From Actinomycetota bacterium (lineage in GTDB: Bacteria > Actinomycetota > Thermoleophilia > Gaiellales > Gaiellaceae), in the NCBI GenBank assembly GCA_003170995.1, contig PMXT01000138.1, forward strand, positions 1-18,346: a stretch of 18,346 bases of DNA, read 5' to 3'. The position numbers and the translations under genes were made by a program. Shown here in pieces: positions 1-6,262 of this stretch (its first letter is position 1; every line of letters starts with the position of its first letter). Under the pieces are notes generated by a model that saw only the letters and a list, made by a program, of their open reading frames with translations, ran no database searches and was not told the DNA's origin.

Positions 1-20
1 GTTCGTAGCCGGGGCTACGG

Positions 21-96
21 GCGCGCCCGAGGACAACGCAGCGGGCCGCCGAGCGCGGCCAGGCGGTTGAGTGCTTCGTTTGAAACGCGCTCTAAG
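21..96 (+). repeat. Dispersed intergenic repeat, A-type copy 1
   Basis: This stretch matches 10532-10608 over about 75 bases, with roughly nine differences and one small indel. The best conserved part runs from GAGCGCGGCC to the terminal CTCTAAG, with 4 mismatches in 46 bases. Weaker similarity continues to the left, so the copy may extend beyond the window edge. It is non-coding. Just outside it, CGTAGCCG (4-11) and CGGCTACG (125-132) form an 8-bp inverted repeat that may bound a larger unit. A GC-rich hairpin (99-108 pairing with 121-129) follows and could terminate an upstream transcript, although no good T-run follows it. Confidence 0.75.
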
Positions 97-149
97 TGAG
101 CCGCGCCCGTCATGCCGGTCGGGGCGGCTACGTCCTTCCGAATTGCACG

Positions 150-177
150 CCAGTGCCAGACTGAAGTCTGGCACTGG
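150..177. promoter_or_regulatory. Perfect 12-bp hairpin upstream of the MIP18-family gene
   Basis: CCAGTGCCAGAC (150-161), a TGAA loop, and GTCTGGCACTGG (166-177) form a perfect 12-bp inverted repeat that ends 10 bases before the ATG at 188. No T-run follows on either strand, so a simple intrinsic terminator is unlikely. It could be an operator, a 5'-UTR structure masking the weak ribosome site, or a REP-type dispersed palindrome. A related GTGCCAG-containing palindrome lies at 557-569 on the other side of the same gene. Confidence 0.7.
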
Positions 178-187
178 ATAAGATGGG

Positions 188-493
188 ATGGTGCTCACTG
201 TCGAGGATGTCACCGAGGCTCTGCGCCAGGTATTCGACCCAGAACTGGGGCTCGATATCGTCGAGCTTGGCCTTATCTATGACGTTCAGATCGTGGGAGA
301 CGCGGTAACTGTCGTATACAGCCTGACCTCGATCGGCTGCCCGGCCGGCCCACTCATCCACGAGCAGATCATGGAAGCGACGCGCGCGCTACCGGGGATT
401 GAGGGAGTGGAATTGCAGCTGACCTGGGATCCTCCGTGGACGCCGGAGCGGATGTCGGAGGACGCCAAGCTTCTGCTTGGTTTCGGTTACTGA
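188..493 (+). CDS. MIP18/DUF59-family iron-sulfur cluster assembly factor (SufT/PaaD-like)
   Basis: A complete 101-residue protein made of one MIP18/DUF59 domain, the family's usual size for a stand-alone protein. DPEL at 17-20, a GLIYDV segment at 28-33 and TSIGCP with Cys51 match the family pattern; the Cys sits in the conserved position. The C-terminal WDPPWTPERMS (80-90) is typical of the SufT/PaaD branch. Such proteins help load or mature Fe-S clusters in the cytosol. The next gene, queG, needs two [4Fe-4S] clusters, so the pairing is suggestive but unproven. The ATG at 188 follows a strong hairpin, and the ribosome site is weak. An ATG at 183 is out of frame. Confidence 0.88.
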   Translation: MVLTVEDVTEALRQVFDPELGLDIVELGLIYDVQIVGDAVTVVYSLTSIGCPAGPLIHEQIMEATRALPGIEGVELQLTWDPPWTPERMSEDAKLLLGFGY

Positions 494-556
494 GGGCCTA
501 CCCCGCCAGACTCTGAGGCGCCGTCCGCTCGGGCCCGTGCCGCCGAGCCATCTCTC

Positions 557-569
557 GGTGCCAGGCACC
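557..569. repeat. Short perfect palindrome in the MIP18-queG gap
   Basis: GGTGCC-A-GGCACC is a 6-bp inverted repeat with a 1-base centre in the 126-bp gap between the MIP18 gene and queG. It shares the GTGCCAG core with the hairpin at 150-177. It resembles the short REP-type palindromes scattered in many high-GC genomes, but one window cannot establish copy number. Confidence 0.5.
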
Positions 570-619
570 ATTGCTAGGGGAAGCTGAAGTAGCCGGCTCG
601 TGCCCGTCACAATGTTTAC

Positions 620-1624
620 GTGGAAATAGCTTCTCTCCGCGATATCGGTCGGGCGCTGGGGCTGGACGCCGTCGGTGCGGCACCGGTCGAGCCTTACGAG
701 CGCGCCGAGCGGGCGATCAGCGAGCGCCGGGTAAACGGGCTGTTCGCGGACATGAGTTTCACAGTCACGCATCCCGAGATCTCCTGTCACCCCGAGCACC
801 TGCTCGAGGCAGCTCGCAGCGTTGTCTCTGCGGCGCTCGTCTACTACGTGCCCGGGTTCGAGCCGGGTCCGGGCCAGGGGCATCTCGCGCGGCATGCCTG
901 GCGCGATTACTACGCCGAGCTTCGGCTCAAGCTCGCGGCACTGGGCGAGCGCATCGGCGGCACCTATCGCGTTCTGGTCGACTCTAGCGAGCACGTAGAT
1001 CGTGAGGCGGCCGTGCGTGCCGGCATCGGCTTCTTCGGCAAGAATGGGCTCGTAATCGTTCCGCGGCTTGGTTCCTGGGTTGTGCTCGGTACGCTCGTGA
1101 GCGACGTCGTAATCGAATCAGGGGAACCACTCGAGCGTGATTGCGGTTCCTGCAGATTGTGTATCGACGCCTGCCCGACCCGTGCGCTCGTGCAGGACGG
1201 GGTGCTCGACGCGCGCCGGTGCCTGTCGTACTGGACGCAGGCCCGCACCGCGATACCCGAGCCCATGTGCGAGGAAATGGGCGCGAGCGTCTACGGCTGC
1301 GACATCTGCCAGCAGGCTTGTCCCTGGAACCGAGGGGTCGAGAAGCGCAGGGAGAAATCGACGTTCCAAGCGGGCGAGCCGCTCATCTCGCTCGAAGACT
1401 GGCTGACCGTCGGCGATCGAGAGCTATTGGCTCGGTACCAGCGTCTCTACGTCCCGCGCCGGGATCCCCGCTTCATGCGCCGTAACGCCATAGTCGCGCT
1501 GGCGAGTGCCGGCACGAGAGAGCACGAGCCGTTGCTCAAGCGCTACACCCATGGTCGAGATGAGCTGCTGGCCGAGCATGCTCGCTGGGCTCTGAACCAC
1601 CTACGCGCGCGTTTCGATCGCTAG
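620..1624 (+). CDS. queG: Epoxyqueuosine reductase QueG
   Basis: A 334-residue protein of normal QueG length. QueG is a cytosolic, cobalamin-dependent Fe-S enzyme that reduces epoxyqueuosine in tRNA to queuosine, the last pathway step. The N-terminal DUF1730 region runs to about residue 165 and includes a VDSSEHVDREAA segment and the GFFGKNGL motif. Eight cysteines can hold two [4Fe-4S] clusters: 175, 178, 181 and 185 (CGSCRLCIDACP), 201, and 227, 230 and 234 (GCDICQQACPWN). The C-terminus has a helical HEAT-like tail. The start is GTG at 620; an ATG at 612 is out of frame. The gene follows the MIP18 factor by 126 bases. tgt and queA of the same pathway are about 7 kb downstream. Its TAG stop faces the pafBC-like gene. 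Confidence 0.95.
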   Translation: MEIASLRDIGRALGLDAVGAAPVEPYERAERAISERRVNGLFADMSFTVTHPEISCHPEHLLEAARSVVSAALVYYVPGFEPGPGQGHLARHAWRDYYAELRLKLAALGERIGGTYRVLVDSSEHVDREAAVRAGIGFFGKNGLVIVPRLGSWVVLGTLVSDVVIESGEPLERDCGSCRLCIDACPTRALVQDGVLDARRCLSYWTQARTAIPEPMCEEMGASVYGCDICQQACPWNRGVEKRREKSTFQAGEPLISLEDWLTVGDRELLARYQRLYVPRRDPRFMRRNAIVALASAGTREHEPLLKRYTHGRDELLAEHARWALNHLRARFDR

Positions 1625-1643
1625 AAACGAACCGGCTCTAGCG
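1619..1643. terminator. Inverted repeat spanning both stop codons of convergent genes (possible shared terminator)
   Basis: CGCTAGA (1619-1625) and TCTAGCG (1637-1643) form a 7-bp stem around an 11-base loop. Both convergent genes end with an Arg codon CGC and TAG, so each arm carries one stop codon. There is no T-run, so terminator function is only suggested by position. Part of the symmetry could arise because CTAG is self-complementary and both genes end the same way. Confidence 0.3.
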
Positions 1644-3644
1644 CGTCCCGGCGAAAGCGGCGGCCAGCTCGCGTGCTCTGGCGGCGATGAGCATGCGCAG
1701 GTCACCGGGCTCGAGCACAACCGCTTCGCCGCGATACGAGAGGATTTCTCCCGTCAGCCATTCTGGACTTCCGACCGCCGTCTCGGCCAGGGCTGACCCA
1801 TCGATGAGCTCGCTCGCGCCGCCTCGTTCTAGGCGCCAGCGAGCCACTATCGGCGAGTACCAGATACGCGCTTGCCGCGCATCGCGGAGTCCGCGCGGCT
1901 CGAATCCGGGCCGCTGCTCGAAGTGCTCGCCGGTGAGCTTTGCGCTGCGCATACGGTCGAGGCGGAAGCTGCGCTCGCCGCCGGTGGTTCGATCGAAGGT
2001 GTGCACATACCAGTAGGGCAGTTTTCGCTCCAGTGCGTAGGGCTCGGTCAACCGTCGGGAGGGCAGCTCGTCGCCTTCCTTCAAGTACTCGAGCTCCACG
2101 AGCTCGCGCAAGCGGATGCCTTCGGCCAGGCGAGCGATCAGATCTTCCTCGGCTTCGCTCACCTGTGACTCCGGTGTCTGTTGAAGCTCGAACTGTCCGA
2201 AGGTTTCTTCGAGCTTCTTCCGCACCCGCTCGAGTGGCGTGTGCGCATCGGCGGCGATCATCGGGCCGACGAACTCGAGTGCGAGTCGGATCGCTCGCGC
2301 TTCGAGTGGCGTCAGGCGAGGCGGCACGCGGAAGGTGTCGCCGAAGAGTTCCTTGTCGATGCGCACCGTGTCGCCGTCTAGCTCCGCGTAAACCGTGTAG
2401 CAGCCACCACCGAAGTTCACGAGGTTGAGCATCGACAGATGCTCCTCGAGCTCGTCGAGCGGGATGCGTAGGTTCTGCACGATCTCGTTGGCGGGGATCT
2501 CGGTGTCGTTTTCGTCACCACAGGCGGCTAGGAGGTGGGCGAGTAAAGCCTGTAGAAGCGCGAAGCGCTCGGGGGCAACTGGGCCGGATTGGTGATCGGC
2601 CGCCCGCGCGCTACTTGCCGTTTCGTCGCGCTCGTGCGCGGGCGTCAGTGGCGCGGAGGTGTGGCGCTCTTCGACCAGCCGGAGCGCGGCTACCATCTCC
2701 TCGTACAACTCCGCCGGCTCCAGCGGTACCGCGCGCCCGTCTTGACGTAAAACCCAAGCTGCGAGCAGGCCAAGCGAGGAGTACGCCGTCTTGAAAACCC
2801 CGTCTTCGATGCGGCCAGCGCTTCCGTAAGCTCGCTCGACCCACCAAGCGGTCTCGCGCCCGACGCGGATTCGAGCCTCACCCACGAGCGGCCCAATCTG
2901 CCAGGGAGCCCGTCCGCGGTACTTGTCGATGTCGAAGTCGGATGGGATGCGGAAGTCGCGCTCCTTGCGGGTGGCGAAGCGAATGTCAGAGCGGATGCGC
3001 GAGAGGCGGAAGGTGCGCATCGCCTGGCGCTCGAGGTCGTAGCCGATCACGTACCACAGTCCGTTGTCGGAGAGCAGTCCGTAGGGGTTGACGCTGCGCT
3101 CGAAGAGCTCGTCGCGCGAGATCGACCAGTAGTCGAACCTGACCGTACGCTGCTTGGAGATGGCCGACTCGAGCTTGCCCAGCCGCCCGGGCGTCTCGGT
3201 TGTGTAGTCGGGATCGAGCACCTCGACGCGGACGGCCGTTGCAGTCGGTAGCTCGCTGAAGCCTGGGCGGCCCAGGGCTAGGTTCTGCAGCGCCAGCCTG
3301 AAAGGCTCGGCGTAGGCGAACTTCCCTTCGAGCAGGTAGAGAGAGGTCTGCAGTGCCGCCAACTCATCGTCGGTCAACTCGAGAGGCGGTAAGAAGTACT
3401 GCTCGGAATGGAGCGTGTAGAGCTCCTCTCCGGTGAACTCGTCTCTCTGCGAGCGGAGCGGCACACCGAGCGAGGTGAGCTCGGAGCGATCGGCGTAGTA
3501 ACGCCGCGCGAAGGCCTCGTCGGACATCTCCGAGTAGCCCTCGACGTTGGACTTCACGTCGCGGGCCGTGACCGGGCGCTGCTCCGCCATCAGAAAGGCA
3601 ACTAACGAGAGCTGCCGGATCAGCTTGTCGGCGTCGTGAGACAT
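1638..3644 (-). CDS. pafBC: Fused PafBC-type WYL-domain transcriptional regulator
   Basis: A 668-residue protein made of two similar halves. Each half has a helix-turn-helix-like N-terminal region, a WYL domain and a WCX-like C-terminal part. Half 1 has HTH-like residues about 1-70, a WYL core about 165-245 with GLWYVIGYD, and a WCX part to about 325. An acidic/Ala linker follows. Half 2 begins near 350 (LLQALLAHLLAACGDE), with a WYL core about 535-600 containing PYWYVHTFD. Actinobacterial PafB and PafC are adjacent genes or a natural fusion, and they switch on the LexA-independent DNA-damage response by acting on RNA polymerase. The order of parts fits PafB then PafC. The ATG at 3644 has GAAGAG directly against it, so ribosome-site spacing is poor. 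No proteasome or pup genes are in view. Other double-WYL regulators cannot be excluded. Confidence 0.85.
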   Translation of the reverse strand: MSHDADKLIRQLSLVAFLMAEQRPVTARDVKSNVEGYSEMSDEAFARRYYADRSELTSLGVPLRSQRDEFTGEELYTLHSEQYFLPPLELTDDELAALQTSLYLLEGKFAYAEPFRLALQNLALGRPGFSELPTATAVRVEVLDPDYTTETPGRLGKLESAISKQRTVRFDYWSISRDELFERSVNPYGLLSDNGLWYVIGYDLERQAMRTFRLSRIRSDIRFATRKERDFRIPSDFDIDKYRGRAPWQIGPLVGEARIRVGRETAWWVERAYGSAGRIEDGVFKTAYSSLGLLAAWVLRQDGRAVPLEPAELYEEMVAALRLVEERHTSAPLTPAHERDETASSARAADHQSGPVAPERFALLQALLAHLLAACGDENDTEIPANEIVQNLRIPLDELEEHLSMLNLVNFGGGCYTVYAELDGDTVRIDKELFGDTFRVPPRLTPLEARAIRLALEFVGPMIAADAHTPLERVRKKLEETFGQFELQQTPESQVSEAEEDLIARLAEGIRLRELVELEYLKEGDELPSRRLTEPYALERKLPYWYVHTFDRTTGGERSFRLDRMRSAKLTGEHFEQRPGFEPRGLRDARQARIWYSPIVARWRLERGGASELIDGSALAETAVGSPEWLTGEILSYRGEAVVLEPGDLRMLIAARARELAAAFAGTR

Positions 3645-3780
3645 CTCTTCGCGAGCTTACAGCTAGCCGGGACGAGCGCGGCGACTTCTTCGCGCGAGAC
3701 GCTTTGTCGTGGTTGAGGAGTCGCTAAAGCTGGCCAGGCAACGAGGCGCCTAGGCTCGAAGCTAAGGAATAATCGGGTTG

Positions 3781-4230
3781 TTAGGCCGCTACCTTGGCCC
3801 GCTCGAGGTGCTGATGAGACGGACAGTAATCACGGTCGGGAAGTGGCGTTCGCTGGCAGGCCTTTCCCTTGCGAGTCGTCGCCTTGCAGCGTGCAACTCC
3901 GCCGTCGAGGGCGCCGGCTTCGATCTGCTTCTGAATGAACTCGCCAGCCGCGCCGATGCCCTTCTGTACTGCCCAACCAACCTGAGCCTGCACGGTGATC
4001 GGGTAGTAACGCCGGATATCTTGGAAAAGGGCGCGATCGGGCTTGGCGAAGTAGTGCGGATCGGTGGCCAAGCGAACCATCGTCTGTTCACAAGCAGTGA
4101 GGACGGATTGCCTGAACTCGAGTTGCTGCTCGGGATTGGCATAAGGATCGATGAGATCCTTGATCGAGCGATAGATCGCTCGCGAATACTGGTACATACA
4201 GCTCACTAGCTGCGTGCGTTGCTCATCCAT
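3781..4230 (-). CDS. Hypothetical protein with C-terminal DUF5763-like zinc knuckle
   Basis: I do not recognise the main body. With the ATG at 4230 the protein has 149 residues: a helical, Tyr/Gln-rich N-terminal region (MDEQRTQLVSCMYQYSR onward) and a C-terminal RCKATTRKGKACQRT...YCPSH motif. The latter gives a C-x9-C-x10-C-x2-H type putative zinc site, as in small actinobacterial DUF5763-like modules. The frame stays open to a TTG at 4353 (190 residues). That extension begins inside a 7-base T-run and a small hairpin and is Pro/Ser-rich, so I prefer 4230. A GGAGGAG lies 15 bases before that ATG, which is long. Base composition looks less GC-biased than the neighbours, hinting at later acquisition. 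Confidence 0.65.
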   Translation of the reverse strand: MDEQRTQLVSCMYQYSRAIYRSIKDLIDPYANPEQQLEFRQSVLTACEQTMVRLATDPHYFAKPDRALFQDIRRYYPITVQAQVGWAVQKGIGAAGEFIQKQIEAGALDGGVARCKATTRKGKACQRTPLPDRDYCPSHQHLERAKVAA

Positions 4231-4330
4231 TGCGATTTGAATGTTCTCCTCCAATTCGGAGTGAGGCCCCACGCCAGGCGGCGAACTGGCCAAAGCCCTA
4301 CTCGGCTTCCGCGGCGCGCACAGTAGTTTA

Positions 4331-4444
4331 CCCGTTTTTTCGGGCTGTGACAAAAAAACGCTGAGGGCGGTTAGGGCAATACCCGCTAGAGAGGCGCGAA
4401 TTGAACGCGTTGGATGTGGGTTTCTAGCGCGTTAGGCTCTGGGT
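4331..4444. other. Gap after the zinc-ribbon/SPOR operon: T-run, small hairpin, tRNA T-arm-like fragment
   Basis: Reading the minus strand downstream of the SPOR gene, there is a GGG/CCC mini-hairpin within GCGG...CCGC near 4360-4386. Seven T residues follow (complement of 4352-4358), then CCCG-A6-CGGG (4331-4344). This could be a weak terminator for the operon. Near 4400-4410 the minus strand reads GCGTTCAATTCGC, which fits the tRNA T-loop consensus with a CGCG stem. No matching acceptor or anticodon arms are present. Confidence 0.3.
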
Positions 4445-5149
4445 TCAGGAGGCTACGCGCTTAACGTACGGCGAGTTGAAACCGGCTCGTTGTGCGGCTG
4501 AAAGGTGTTTCGAAGCTTCACTTTGGCTCTCGTATACGCCACTGAAGATGACGAAGTAGCCGGGGTGCAGGCTGGAGAAGTTCGATGAGTCGAGAACGCC
4601 AACGTCATCGAGGAGGCCGGAGTGCAGCGCCTCGAGTGCCTTCTGGCGCGCGCCGGCCTTACCGCTCGAGATCGGTATCGAAGCGAGCACGATCGTGTAG
4701 GCCGATGGGCCCGGCCAGTCGATCAGACCCGTGGAGTGGATCGACGAAGAGGGAGACGTGCTGGTCGTAACGGTGCGGGTCGTCGTCTCGTTGCCCGTCG
4801 TCGTTTGGGCGGTCGCGGTCGTGGCTGCGATCGTCGTGAGCTGAACGCTCGTCCCGAGCGCCTGCAAAGTGCTCGTCTTGTTGCGCGGCACGGCCAGTAT
4901 CGCGAAGACCGAAGCCAGAATCGCGATTACCAAGGCAATCAAGATAGGCCAGCCCCAGTCTCGATCGGCGAGCGGTAGCGCGTGTCGCCAGCGCTCGGCG
5001 AGGTTGGCGCCCCCGGTCTCGATGAGGCGCCTACCGCAGGCGAGGCAGTACTCCTGAGAGGGCTCAACAACTGCGCCGCAGTCCGGGCAGACTCCTCTTG
5101 CTTCCGAAGGAGCGTTCTCGCTCGGTAGCTCCCCCTCGGCGGAGGTCAA
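4445..5149 (-). CDS. Zinc-ribbon, single-pass membrane protein with C-terminal SPOR-like domain
   Basis: A 234-residue protein. Residues 21-40 form a zinc ribbon (CPDC...CLACGRR). A membrane segment follows at about 67-88 (WPILIALVIAILASVFAILAV), then a long Thr/Ser-rich linker. The last ~85 residues resemble a SPOR peptidoglycan-binding domain: YTIVLASIP start, ARQKALEALHSG helix, LHPGYFVIFSGVYES strand, and a final Ala-rich helix. The expected layout is a cytoplasmic ribbon with an extracytoplasmic SPOR domain that could target denuded glycan at the septum. The start is TTG at 5149, overlapping the TGA of the upstream gene by four bases (TTGA), so translation is probably coupled. The function is unknown. 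Confidence 0.8.
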   Translation of the reverse strand: MTSAEGELPSENAPSEARGVCPDCGAVVEPSQEYCLACGRRLIETGGANLAERWRHALPLADRDWGWPILIALVIAILASVFAILAVPRNKTSTLQALGTSVQLTTIAATTATAQTTTGNETTTRTVTTSTSPSSSIHSTGLIDWPGPSAYTIVLASIPISSGKAGARQKALEALHSGLLDDVGVLDSSNFSSLHPGYFVIFSGVYESQSEASKHLSAAQRAGFNSPYVKRVAS

Positions 5150-5892
5150 ATCTCGCCGTCCTCGCCTCGTTCGGCTGCGTTTCCGGGCTTGGCCGGGGGA
5201 GTGTGCTCGATCGTTTGCTCGTTTCTGTCACTCGAGCCCTCAACGCTGCCGAGAGTTGCTCCGCAGCTTGCGCAGAAGCTGGCGCCGACGGCAAGTGGCT
5301 GCTGGCAGCGCGCGCAAACCTCGCCTGTGGCGGCGAGCTCGGTCGGCCGTCCGCAGTTGGCGCAGAAGCGAGCTCCGAAGAGCAGAGGGGCGCCGCAAGT
5401 GCACTTTGGCCCGGGCGTCGCGCGCCTGGAGTTCGCGCGCATCAGGATGGCCTCGAGCTCGTGGATATGGTTCTCGATCCCCATCGCCTGGGCGCAGTGC
5501 TCCACGATCAGGTCCTCGCGGAACTGGTCGCGGCGGTACATCTCGAGCATCAGACCGCCGAGGTCGCGGATGCGGCGCTCGCGTTCGCGCATCAACGCTC
5601 GGCGCTCACGGCGAACTCGTGAGAGATTGGCCACCGGTGGGCGAGGGGCGCGCGCTTTCTTGCTCTTACCGAAGTGGCGCTGTTGCTTGGCGTCCGCCTG
5701 CTCCTCCTGCTGAGGCTCCTCGACCGGCGCTTTGCTTGGTGCCGACTCGTCGGGCGGCAACTCGGGTACCGGAATCTCAGCGGCGGCTTGCTCGTCGTTC
5801 GGTGCCTGCGGCACGAGCTCCGGCTCGGAGCCCGTGGATGGATCGGCGTCGCCGGAGCGACGCGTGCGTTTGAACAGCGATTGGCGCCCCAT
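5146..5892 (-). CDS. Double zinc-ribbon protein with disordered N-terminus and coiled coil
   Basis: A 248-residue protein with no membrane segment. Residues 1-85 are acidic/Pro/Gln-rich and likely disordered, then a basic patch (KSKKARAPRP). A long helix at about 88-155, rich in Arg and Glu, is probably a coiled coil. Two zinc ribbons follow, CTCGAPLLFGARFCANCG at about 164-181 and CARCQQPLAVGASFCASCG at about 193-211, and then a hydrophilic tail. It is co-transcribed and coupled by a 4-base overlap to the SPOR-domain protein, which carries a third, similar ribbon. This suggests that the two proteins act together at the membrane, for instance in envelope growth. The function is not recognised. 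The CDS start is ATG at 5892. Confidence 0.75.
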   Translation of the reverse strand: MGRQSLFKRTRRSGDADPSTGSEPELVPQAPNDEQAAAEIPVPELPPDESAPSKAPVEEPQQEEQADAKQQRHFGKSKKARAPRPPVANLSRVRRERRALMRERERRIRDLGGLMLEMYRRDQFREDLIVEHCAQAMGIENHIHELEAILMRANSRRATPGPKCTCGAPLLFGARFCANCGRPTELAATGEVCARCQQPLAVGASFCASCGATLGSVEGSSDRNEQTIEHTPPAKPGNAAERGEDGEI

Positions 5893-6100
5893 CTCGAACG
5901 GCGCGAGTCTAGCGCAGCGGTCTTGTCTCGGGCTGGCGGCACGCTTTTGAGATGAGCACGTATTCGCCGCCGGATACCTCGTACAGGCTCAGCCGGTGGG
6001 AGCTCGCCAGCCGAGAACGCCGAGATCTTCCGCTCGGATATCGCCACCTTCGGTCCGATGTTGTCTGGGCGGCATGAGTCTCCGAGCGCTGTCAACTACG
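5893..6100. other. Non-coding gap upstream of the zinc-ribbon operon
   Basis: With the following repeat and terminator this makes a gap of about 370 bases between the zinc-ribbon operon start (5892) and the fba stop (6263). This part should carry the promoter of the minus-strand operon, but I see no convincing -35/-10 pair. A 41-codon plus-strand ORF (5952-6077) has no ribosome site and unconvincing codon use. Confidence 0.4.
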
Positions 6101-6204
6101 GGTTTATCCCGGTAGAGATGCGCGATCGAAGGGATTGAGTCGTGGATGTCAGGACTCGCCTCGGATCGGCCGCGTCGGGTGTCGCAGACCTAGTGAGATA
6201 AGCC
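6101..6204 (+). repeat. Dispersed structured repeat, B-type copy 3 (short form)
   Basis: This element is 104 bases long. The arms GGTTTATCCCGGTAG (6101-6115) and CTAGTGAGATAAGCC (6190-6204) pair at 13 of 15 positions, counting two G.T pairs. The inner blocks GGTAGAGATG and GTCGTGGATG near the left and CGGATCGGCCGCGTCGGG near the right match copies at 7413-7567 and 10608-10766. Relative to those it lacks about 50 central bases, including the GCACT-GGT-AGTGC hairpin. It lies just beyond the fba terminator. Confidence 0.75.
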
Positions 6205-6208
6205 GAAA

Positions 6209-6240
6209 GAGAAAGCCCCGGCGATCGCCGGGGCTTTCTC
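6209..6240 (-). terminator. Rho-independent terminator of fba
   Basis: A perfect 32-base palindrome: GAGAAAGCCCCGGC, GATC, GCCGGGGCTTTCTC. It lies 22 bases after the fba TAA on the minus strand and is followed there by TTTCGGCTT. The A-rich start and T-rich end of the stem are typical. The symmetric sequence could also stop plus-strand transcripts. Confidence 0.9.
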
Positions 6241-6262
6241 ACGAAGCGAGTCTGCAGAATTG

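Noticed and set aside
3704..3733. TTGTCGTGG followed by TAAAGC upstream of the pafBC-like gene, resembling a PafBC-dependent (RecA-NDp) promoter.
   Set aside because: One base is missing in the TTGTCRGTG element, the spacing is too long, the -10 does not fit, and it points away from any plus-strand gene.
4231..4353. N-terminal extension of the zinc-knuckle gene from a TTG at 4353.
   Set aside because: It begins in a T-run and hairpin that look like a terminator, has no ribosome site, and is of low-complexity Pro/Ser character.
5952..6077. A 41-codon plus-strand ORF between the zinc-ribbon operon and repeat B3.
   Set aside because: No ribosome site, weak third-position bias, and no recognisable sequence; random ORFs of this size are common in GC-rich DNA.
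5592..6095. Long minus- and plus-strand frames overlapping the zinc-ribbon genes, and similar frames opposite secDF and the UbiB-like gene.
   Set aside because: They are Arg/Ser/Ala-rich shadows of well-supported genes, typical of GC-rich DNA.
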